From contig NZ_CP073318.1 in the NCBI RefSeq assembly GCF_018263855.1, positions 2,108,001-2,172,000 of the forward strand: 64,000 bases of DNA. Reading direction: 5' to 3'. The notes below the pieces were generated by a model, which saw nothing but the letters and a program-made list of their open reading frames with translations, searched no databases and was not told where the DNA came from. Below are positions 26,096-32,626 of the stretch, one piece after another. This DNA comes from Kutzneria sp. CA-103260 (GTDB lineage Bacteria > Actinomycetota > Actinomycetes > Mycobacteriales > Pseudonocardiaceae). Numbering within the stretch: the first letter of the stretch is position 1; each line of letters begins with the position of its first letter. Both the position numbers and the translations under genes were made by a program.

Positions 26096-27712
26096 TCAGG
26101 TGAACGCGGTCCGCGACGCGATCCGCTGGAGTTTTCCGCTGCTGGTACGTGGAATGGCGTGCGGGCCGACCAGCACGACCCGCAGCTGGTCGAGGCCGGT
26201 GACGGCCTTGACCAGCTCGCGCAGCCGGCCGGCCAGCTTGTCCCGCTCCACCTCGGAGTCCACTGTGGACTCCGCGACGAGCACGATGGTCCCGTCACCG
26301 TCGCCATCGCTGACGAAGGCGACACAACGTCTGCGGTGCACGCCGGGATCGGCACGTGCCGCGGCTTCGATGTCCTCGGGATAGAAGTTGCCGCCCCGGA
26401 CGATCAGCATCTCCTTGCTGCGACCGGTCACGTGCAGTTGCCCGCCGGCGAAGTAGCCCAGGTCCCCGGTGCGCAGCCAGCCGTCGGCCGAGAAGGGTTG
26501 CGCGGTCGCGCCGAGATAGCCCGTGGTCACCGAGAGCCCGCGCACCTGCACCTCGCCGAGGTTCCGCTCGCCGAGTGGTCGGCAGTTCTCCGGATCGGCG
26601 ATGCGCACGTCGAGTCCCCGCACCGGGCCACCGAGCGCGACCACGCCGCGCGCGCCAGGGGCGCCGGCGGCGACCGGCACGGCCCGCCGTTCGTCCGCCA
26701 GCGCCGCCCTGTCGACCCAGTCGACGACCGGCCGCGTGCCCAACTCAGGGAACGTCACGGCCAGCGTCGCCTCAGCCAGCCCGTACACCGAGAGCATCGC
26801 CTCCGGCCGGAACCCGGCGGGCCCGAAGTGCTCGGTGAAGGCCGCGACGGAGTCGGGCGCGATCGGCTCGGCGCCGTTGAGCGCCACCCGCAGCCGGCTC
26901 AGGTCGTAGTCGGGGACCTCGTCGGCCGGTACCGCCCGGCGCAGGTAGTCGTAGCCGAAGTTGGGCAGCGCCCAAGCGGTGTACCCGCCGTCGCAGATCG
27001 CGCGCAGCCAGCGGGCCGGGTCCTTCACGAACGCCGACGGCGCCCACACGCTCATCGACACCCCGGTCAGCAGCGCGGTGAGCGTGCCGAACAGGCCCAT
27101 GTCGTGGAACAGCGGCAGCCATATCGCCGGCTTGTCGCCCGGCCGGCCGAGGTCGATGCCGGTTCTGATGGCGTCGACGCCGGCGAGCACGTTCGCGTGG
27201 GTGAGCCGGACGCCCTTGGGGCTGGCGGTGCTGCCCGAGGTGAACTGCACGATCAGGTCGTCCTGGTCGGCGATGTCGACGCCGTCCACGCCGGCCGCGG
27301 CCGGCAGGTCGTCGACCACGATCACCCGGGCGTCGCCGACCGCGTCGCCGACCAGCCGGCGCAGCCTGTCCACCTTGCGGGAGACCAGCACCACTCGGGC
27401 GTCCGCGACCGCGAGCACGCCGCTGACCTTGGCGACGTAGCCGTCACGCCCGGTCGTGGGCAACGGCAGCGGGCACGCGGTCGCGCCGAGCCGGCTCAGC
27501 GCGAACAGGCAGCGGAAGAACGCGGATTCGTTGGCGCACAGCACACCGACCCGGTCACCCGGCCGGATCCCGTTGCGGGCCAAGGCTCCTGCCATCGCCC
27601 GCGACTGCTCACAGAGCTGGTCGACGCGCAGTCGCTCATGCTCGCTGACGAAGGTCAGGGCCGCGGCCGGCGCGGCCGCCGCGGTGCGCTCCAGCGCGGC
27701 GTGCAGGCTCAT
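26096..27712 (-). CDS. Fatty acyl-AMP ligase (FAAL-type)
   Basis: A 538-residue adenylate-forming enzyme. The P-loop is FTSGSTASPKG (157-167). The C-terminal part has TGRSKEMLIVRGGNFYPEDIE (429-449), where the G-G-N-x-Y-P-x-D-I-E string is typical of FAALs that hand acyl groups to ACP rather than CoA, and PRTSSGKL with the catalytic Lys near residue 527. It should activate a free fatty acid and load it on the neighbouring ACP, and is the entry step of the operon. The ATG at 27712 (MSLHAALERT) overlaps the stop of a small upstream frame; the 14-residue longer version has no support. Confidence 0.9.
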   Translation of the reverse strand: MSLHAALERTAAAAPAAALTFVSEHERLRVDQLCEQSRAMAGALARNGIRPGDRVGVLCANESAFFRCLFALSRLGATACPLPLPTTGRDGYVAKVSGVLAVADARVVLVSRKVDRLRRLVGDAVGDARVIVVDDLPAAAGVDGVDIADQDDLIVQFTSGSTASPKGVRLTHANVLAGVDAIRTGIDLGRPGDKPAIWLPLFHDMGLFGTLTALLTGVSMSVWAPSAFVKDPARWLRAICDGGYTAWALPNFGYDYLRRAVPADEVPDYDLSRLRVALNGAEPIAPDSVAAFTEHFGPAGFRPEAMLSVYGLAEATLAVTFPELGTRPVVDWVDRAALADERRAVPVAAGAPGARGVVALGGPVRGLDVRIADPENCRPLGERNLGEVQVRGLSVTTGYLGATAQPFSADGWLRTGDLGYFAGGQLHVTGRSKEMLIVRGGNFYPEDIEAAARADPGVHRRRCVAFVSDGDGDGTIVLVAESTVDSEVERDKLAGRLRELVKAVTGLDQLRVVLVGPHAIPRTSSGKLQRIASRTAFT

Positions 27713-27867
27713 CCCGCCAACCCGTCGATGGTCGCCAGCACGCGAGGCCGCCATTGGCCGAGCGTGTCCGGCAGCAGGTCCGAGGTCAGGATGCGCGTGC
27801 GCAACGCGGCCGGCGCTTCATCAGCGGTCCGAGCGAGGCTCAGAAAGCGATGTGGTAGGTAAAGCAT
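27709..27867 (-). CDS. Possible small protein ahead of the FAAL gene
   Basis: A frame encoding about 52 residues from the ATG at 27867 (MLYLPHRFLS ... VLATIDGLAG). Its stop overlaps the FAAL start by 4 bp, the same coupling seen through the rest of the operon, which is the main reason to take it as real. No ribosome site is clear at that ATG, and the frame stays open upstream through an EVDKEVDK repeat, so the true start may be earlier. No family recognised. It could simply be leader sequence. Confidence 0.4.
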   Translation of the reverse strand: MLYLPHRFLSLARTADEAPAALRTRILTSDLLPDTLGQWRPRVLATIDGLAG

Positions 27868-28354
27868 GGTGAAGATGTCAGTCCTGAGCAGCTTGCAAAT
27901 ATTTTTCTTGTCGACCTCCTTGTCGACCTCATAGTCCAACTTGAGCAAGTCTCCGCCATTTCCGTCGGGTTCTTCACATGGGTATCCGGCAGCCTGTCGT
28001 GGCCGTCCGAAAAGGGGACCTCCCCACGTCCACCAATAGGATTGGCCAAAGACAGGTTCTTCACAAGAGGCCACCGAAATGGCCCCCGCTCGGCAGGCGC
28101 TTCGACTGTTCGAGGCCGCGTTCGCCTGCTGGCGTACGCCGCCCGCGAGGTGCACGCGATCTATTTCGACGAGCACTGATCCACGCGGGCGGCCGCCTGA
28201 CCGCCCTGTTCCTGTCCCGCCGCACCGTGCCAGTGACGCCTATCCGCCATGCATAGCGTGGCCACGGCCGGACATGCGGGCGGATGCTGGAACTCGACCA
28301 TGTCGTGGTTCGCCGAAAGAACGGGCTTCGCGGGGTTCGGGAACGGAGGCCTTG
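27868..28354. other. Intergenic region between divergent units, locally low in GC
   Basis: About 490 bp between the leftward acyl operon and the rightward ferredoxin-reductase gene. The first 100 bp contain an AT-rich stretch (gcaaatatttttcttg near 27894-27910) unlike the flanking DNA, plus a perfect 12-bp tandem repeat. The promoters of both operons must lie here. Fragments that look like decayed coding sequence may be present around 28080-28180, but nothing I can name. Confidence 0.5.
27907..27930. repeat. 12-bp tandem direct repeat (two copies)
   Basis: The 12-mer cttgtcgacctc occurs twice with no gap (27907-27918, 27919-27930). Read on the minus strand in the frame of the small upstream open frame it gives EVDKEVDK. 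It could be coding slippage or a direct-repeat regulator site in the FAAL operon leader. Confidence 0.6.
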
Positions 28355-29980
28355 ATGAAGGTCATCGTGGACCTCACTCGGTGCCAGGGATACGCGCAGT
28401 GCGCGTTCGCCGCACCAGAGGTGTTCGTCATGCGGGGTGACGAGGCGTTGCTGTACGACTCGGATCCGGACCAGGGACAGCAGGAGAAGATCGAGCGGGC
28501 TGTCGCGGCCTGCCCGGTTCAAGCCATCGTCATTGACGCGGAGGACGGACAGCGCTGGCAGCCGCACCCGCCGCGTGAGGCGGCGGCGGTCGGGACCTTG
28601 GGCGGCCCTGAGGAAGCGGCTGAGCGCACTGGGCGCGTTGTCATCGTCGGGGCGTCACTGGCCGGCCTGCGGGCCGCCTCGGTGCTGCGTCGGGACGGCT
28701 TCACCGGCTCGCTGACCATGATCGGGGACGAACCCCACGTCCCTTACGACCGGCCGCCGCTGTCCAAGCAGGTCCTGATCGGCCAGGCTTCGGCACGGGG
28801 GACCGTGCTGCCCCGTCGTGGCGAGTTCGACGTGCAGTGGCGATTGGGAGTCGCGGCCGCGGGTCTCGACCTGGCCGGCAAGCGAGTCATTTTGGCCGAC
28901 GGCCAGCGCGTGGGATTCGACCGGTTGCTCATCGCGACCGGGGTGCGGGCCCGCCCGTGGCCGAAGGGGACAGAGGCCCGGCTCGACGGGGTGTACACGA
29001 TCCGCACCCCGGAGGACGCGGATGGACTGCGGCAGCGTCTGTCCGCCGGCCCCGGCCGGGTGCTGGTCATCGGCGCCGGGTTCACCGGCTCCGAGGTGGC
29101 GTCCGCCTGCCGCGAGTTGGGCGTGCCGGTCACCGTGATCGATCGGGGACCCGCCCCGCTGGCGGGGGCCCTGGGCGCGGTGATCGGCCGTGTCGCGGCG
29201 CAGATGCACCGCGACCACGGGGTCGACCTGCGCTGCGGCGTTCAGGTCGAGGCGCTGGAGGGCGACCGGGACGGCCGGCTGCGGCGAGCCCGACTGTCCG
29301 ACGGCAGCACCGTGGAGGTCGACGTGGCGGTGGCCGCGCTGGGCAGCGTCCGCAACGTCGAGTGGCTGGAGGGCTCGGGGCTGGCGGCCGGGCCTTGGGG
29401 GGTGGCGTGCGATGCCGGCTGTCGCGCCGTGGATGTCAACGGCGTCGTGACCGACGACGTGTTCGTCGCCGGTGACGTGGCGCGCTTCCCCCATCCCGTC
29501 TACGGGTTCCAGTACCTCGCCCTCGAGCACTGGGGCAACGCCGTCGCCCAGGCGGAGATCGCCGCCCACAACATGATCAGCCCTCAGAGCCGACGCTGGC
29601 CGCACCTGAGGCTGCCCGAGTTCTGGTCCACCCAGTTCGACGCCGAGATCAAGTCGGTCGGCGTCCCGACCTACGCCGACCACGTCCTCATCGCCCAGGG
29701 ATCGGTGGCCCAACGCCGCTTCGTCGCCGTCTACGGCTACCGCGGGCGCGTCACCGCCGCGGTCGCCTTCAACCAGTCGAAGTGGTTGGAGTTCTACGCC
29801 GGACTGATCAACCAGGCGGCGCCGTTCCCGCCCACTGTCCGCACCGTCGACCAGCCCGCCGGCGGTCACCCGGTCCCGGCCGAGGTGCCGGAGATGCCCA
29901 CCTATCAGGCCACCGTCGTGGTCACCGGCCACACCCCCAGCCAGCGGCGGGCCGCCCTGGTCCGCAGACCCTACCTGTGA
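28355..29980 (+). CDS. Ferredoxin-ferredoxin reductase fusion protein
   Basis: A 541-residue fusion. Residues 1-62 are a 3Fe-4S ferredoxin of the P450-partner type with Cys10, Cys16 and Cys53 (CQGYAQC ... CPVQAI). From about residue 90 comes a complete FAD/NADH-dependent ferredoxin reductase: VVIVGASLAGLRAASVL (FAD GxxxxG), VLVIGAGFTGSEVASA (NADH site) and the DDVFVAGDVARFP motif. The two are normally separate genes. The ATG at 28355 has GGAGG a few bases upstream; the longer open frame starts in non-coding DNA. A cytochrome P450 begins 27 bp downstream and is the natural electron acceptor. Confidence 0.92.
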   Translation: MKVIVDLTRCQGYAQCAFAAPEVFVMRGDEALLYDSDPDQGQQEKIERAVAACPVQAIVIDAEDGQRWQPHPPREAAAVGTLGGPEEAAERTGRVVIVGASLAGLRAASVLRRDGFTGSLTMIGDEPHVPYDRPPLSKQVLIGQASARGTVLPRRGEFDVQWRLGVAAAGLDLAGKRVILADGQRVGFDRLLIATGVRARPWPKGTEARLDGVYTIRTPEDADGLRQRLSAGPGRVLVIGAGFTGSEVASACRELGVPVTVIDRGPAPLAGALGAVIGRVAAQMHRDHGVDLRCGVQVEALEGDRDGRLRRARLSDGSTVEVDVAVAALGSVRNVEWLEGSGLAAGPWGVACDAGCRAVDVNGVVTDDVFVAGDVARFPHPVYGFQYLALEHWGNAVAQAEIAAHNMISPQSRRWPHLRLPEFWSTQFDAEIKSVGVPTYADHVLIAQGSVAQRRFVAVYGYRGRVTAAVAFNQSKWLEFYAGLINQAAPFPPTVRTVDQPAGGHPVPAEVPEMPTYQATVVVTGHTPSQRRAALVRRPYL

Positions 29981-30007
29981 CACCCATCCATGCCGGAGAT
30001 GCCCACC
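29886..30007. repeat. 17-bp direct repeat spanning the reductase end and P450 start
   Basis: The string tgccggagatgcccacc is present at 29886-29902, inside the last codons of the ferredoxin reductase gene, and again at 29991-30007, directly before the P450 ATG. Both copies read PEMPT in their frame. The second copy supplies the GGAG ribosome site for the P450. It may mark a past duplication at the junction. Confidence 0.7.
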
Positions 30008-31252
30008 ATGACCGGAAGCAGCGTCTGGCAGCAGGTCCTCGACCACTCCAACCGCGCCGACCCGTACCCGCTCTACACCGAGCTACGCCAGACACCGGTG
30101 CGGCGGGTCGAGGACGGCAGCTACGTGGTGAGCACCTACCAGGAGATCGTGGCCCTGCTGCACGACCCGCGCGTGAGCTCGGATCTACGCAACATTCCCG
30201 AGGTGGGCGCCGACGGCTCCGTGCCCGGGGAGGGTCTTCCCGGGCTGCCACCGAGTTTCATCCGGATCGACCCACCCGAGCACGACCGAACCCGGCGCCT
30301 GCTGACGTGGAATTTCGGGCCGCCGCACCGTCCCGGTCGCATCGACGACATGCTCCCCGACATGCGCGAGATCGTCACGGGCCTGATCGACGACTTCGCG
30401 GACCGGACTCGCGTGGACATCGTCGACGAGTTCGCCTATCCGTTCCCGGTCACGGTGATCTGCCGGTTGCTGGACGTGCCTCGCGAGGACGAGGCGCGTT
30501 TCCAGGCGTTGTCCGACGCGCTCGTCAAGTCCGTCGACCCGACCACCGGAGGAATCGCGGAGCGATACCGTCAACGGGTCAAGGCCAACGCCGACCTGGG
30601 GCAGTACTTCACCGCCCTGCTTGATGCCCGCGCCGGCCGGCCCGCCGGTGACGACCTGCTCTCCGGACTGCTGCGCGGTGGCGGCGAGGAAGAGCCGATC
30701 ACGCGAGAACAGGTGCTGAGCAACGCGGCGCTACTGCTCGTCGCGGGCCACGAAACGACGGTCAACCTCATCGCCAACGGCATGCTCACCCTGCTGCGGC
30801 ACCCAGCGGTGCTCGACCGGCTCCGTCGCGGCGACGAACCCGATCTGGCCGCCCGGGTGGTCGAGGAACTCCTGCGTTACGAACCACCGGTGCATTTCCT
30901 GGCCGAAAGCCGCAACACCCTCGACGACATCGACATCGCCGGCACCACCATCCCCGCGGGGTCGCGAGTGACGCTCGTGCTCGCCGCCGGCAGCCGCGAC
31001 CCCGCCGTGGTCTCCGACCCGGACCGTTTCGACCCGGATCGCGCGCACAACGAACACCTGGGCTTCGGCGGCGGCATCCACTACTGCTTCGGCGCACCGT
31101 TGGCCCGTCCCGAGACGCGAATCGCCCTCACCGAACTCGCACACCGGCTGCGCAATCCCCGACTCGTCGCCGATCCGCCTCCGTACCGGGCGAATCCGAG
31201 CCTGCGTGGTCCTCGCCACCTCCTCGTCGACATCGACGGCGTCAGACGGTGA
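30008..31252 (+). CDS. Cytochrome P450 (partner of the fused reductase)
   Basis: A 414-residue soluble bacterial P450: I-helix oxygen-binding motif LLVAGHETTVN, the ExxR region RVVEELLRYEPPVHF, and the heme loop FGGGIHYCFGAPLAR with the Cys ligand near residue 360. Several in-frame ATGs exist (29990, 29999, 30008); the last is best placed behind a GGAG. It is a class I P450 whose electrons most likely come from the fusion protein encoded just upstream. Substrate unknown; it faces the acyl operon across one intergenic region and may hydroxylate its product, but that link is inference. Confidence 0.9.
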   Translation: MTGSSVWQQVLDHSNRADPYPLYTELRQTPVRRVEDGSYVVSTYQEIVALLHDPRVSSDLRNIPEVGADGSVPGEGLPGLPPSFIRIDPPEHDRTRRLLTWNFGPPHRPGRIDDMLPDMREIVTGLIDDFADRTRVDIVDEFAYPFPVTVICRLLDVPREDEARFQALSDALVKSVDPTTGGIAERYRQRVKANADLGQYFTALLDARAGRPAGDDLLSGLLRGGGEEEPITREQVLSNAALLLVAGHETTVNLIANGMLTLLRHPAVLDRLRRGDEPDLAARVVEELLRYEPPVHFLAESRNTLDDIDIAGTTIPAGSRVTLVLAAGSRDPAVVSDPDRFDPDRAHNEHLGFGGGIHYCFGAPLARPETRIALTELAHRLRNPRLVADPPPYRANPSLRGPRHLLVDIDGVRR

Positions 31253-32168
31253 GGACGAGCTTGCCCTGGAGGTGACCGCCGTCGAGCATTCGGTGCGCGT
31301 CGGCGACGCGCTCGAACGGGAACGTCTCCTGCACGTGGACCCGGAGCCTGCCCTGCTCGACGAGTTCGACGAGACCTCGCAGCGCGACCGGATCGGGGTC
31401 GACCGCGATGCCGCTGAAGCGCATGCCGGCCGCCTCGAACTTGGCGGCGAGCTCGGAATCCTCCTCGGCGACCGCCGTCACCAGGTGACCGCCTGAGCGG
31501 AGCACTGCGAGCGACCGCTCGACGGTGTCGCCGCCGAGCGTGTCGAGCACGACGTCGACGTCACTGACCACCTCGGTGAAGTCGACCGCCGTGTAGTCGA
31601 TCACCTCGTCGGCGCCGAAGCCCTCGACGAACTCCCGCTTGCTCCCGCTGGCGGTCGCGATCACGTGCGCGCCGAGGGCTTTCGCGATCTGGATCGCGAC
31701 GTGGCCGACCCCGCCGCCACCGCCGTGGACCAGGACGCGGTCGCCCGCGGTCACGCCGGCGAGGTCGACGAGGCCCTGCCACGCCGTCAGCCCGACGACC
31801 GGCAACGCCGAAGCCTCGACGTGCGAGAGCGACGCCGGCTTGCGGGCCAGGTGCAATGCCGGAGCAGACACGACTTCGGCATACGCGTTGGCCGCCCGCG
31901 GGAACAGCGACATCCCGAACACTTCGTCGCCGGGCCTGAATCGCCATGTCTGCGCGTCTTCGACCACACCGCTGACGTCCCAGCCGAGGATGAACGGCGG
32001 CTGGCCGATCAGCGGGAACTCGCCGGCGCGCAGGCGCGCCTCCAGCGGGTTCAGCCCGATCGCCTTGACCCGGACGAGGACCTCGGTCGGCAGCGGCCGG
32101 GGCGCGGGCGCGTCCACGATGGTGAGCACCTCGGGACCGCCGAGCTTCTGTTGGGTGATGACTCGCAT
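31242..32168 (-). CDS. NADPH:quinone reductase-like zinc-type alcohol dehydrogenase (MDR family)
   Basis: A 308-residue medium-chain dehydrogenase/reductase without zinc ligands, of the quinone oxidoreductase type: MRVITQQKLGGPEVLTIVD at the start, GWDVSGVVEDAQTWRFRPGD, and the NADPH loop VLVHGGGGGVGHVAIQIAKAL. It overlaps the 3' end of the P450 gene by 11 bp (tail to tail). It is divergent from an HxlR regulator 73 bp away, a very common arrangement in which the regulator senses an electrophile or quinone and controls the reductase. Confidence 0.9.
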   Translation of the reverse strand: MRVITQQKLGGPEVLTIVDAPAPRPLPTEVLVRVKAIGLNPLEARLRAGEFPLIGQPPFILGWDVSGVVEDAQTWRFRPGDEVFGMSLFPRAANAYAEVVSAPALHLARKPASLSHVEASALPVVGLTAWQGLVDLAGVTAGDRVLVHGGGGGVGHVAIQIAKALGAHVIATASGSKREFVEGFGADEVIDYTAVDFTEVVSDVDVVLDTLGGDTVERSLAVLRSGGHLVTAVAEEDSELAAKFEAAGMRFSGIAVDPDPVALRGLVELVEQGRLRVHVQETFPFERVADAHRMLDGGHLQGKLVLTV

Positions 32169-32241
32169 GACTCTCCTGGCTCTGGGTGGGAGAACCCCAG
32201 AGTAGGTTTCCGACAGGAACCGCCAGGTACCCTTCGATGTC

Positions 32242-32625
32242 ATGAGCGAGTTCGGTCCCGGTGGTTCCTTTCTCGCCGACTGCCCGGCGCGGCTGGCGGT
32301 CGAGCTGATCGCCGACAAGTGGACCGTGGTCGTGCTCGCCGGCCTCAGCAAAGGCCCGGTGCGCCATGGCGAGCTGATCGAGTTGATCGGCGGCGGCATC
32401 TCTCGCAAGGTGCTCACCCAGACGCTGCGACGACTCGAGTCGCACGGACTCGTCCGCCGCCAGGCCTACGCCGAGGCGCCGCCCCGCGTCGAGTACGAGC
32501 TCACCCCGCTCGGGGCGACGCTGATCGATCCGATCCACACGCTGACCGAGTGGGCGAAGACGAACGGCGAAGCGGTCCTCGACGCGCTCGACGCCGATGC
32601 CGAGCCGGCCGCCCAGCACGGCTGA
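32242..32625 (+). CDS. HxlR-family transcriptional regulator
   Basis: A 127-residue winged-helix protein of the HxlR/MarR-like family: CPARLAVELIADKWTVVVLAGL (the conserved Cys and the DKW motif), GGISRKVLTQTLRRLESHGLV as recognition helix, and VEYELTPLGATL in the wing. It is transcribed divergently from the quinone-reductase gene with a 73-bp shared promoter region and is likely to regulate it. The Cys near residue 15 could be a redox or electrophile sensor, as known in the family. Its stop is 1 bp from the stop of the LAL regulator. Confidence 0.92.
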   Translation: MSEFGPGGSFLADCPARLAVELIADKWTVVVLAGLSKGPVRHGELIELIGGGISRKVLTQTLRRLESHGLVRRQAYAEAPPRVEYELTPLGATLIDPIHTLTEWAKTNGEAVLDALDADAEPAAQHG

Positions 32626-32626
32626 G

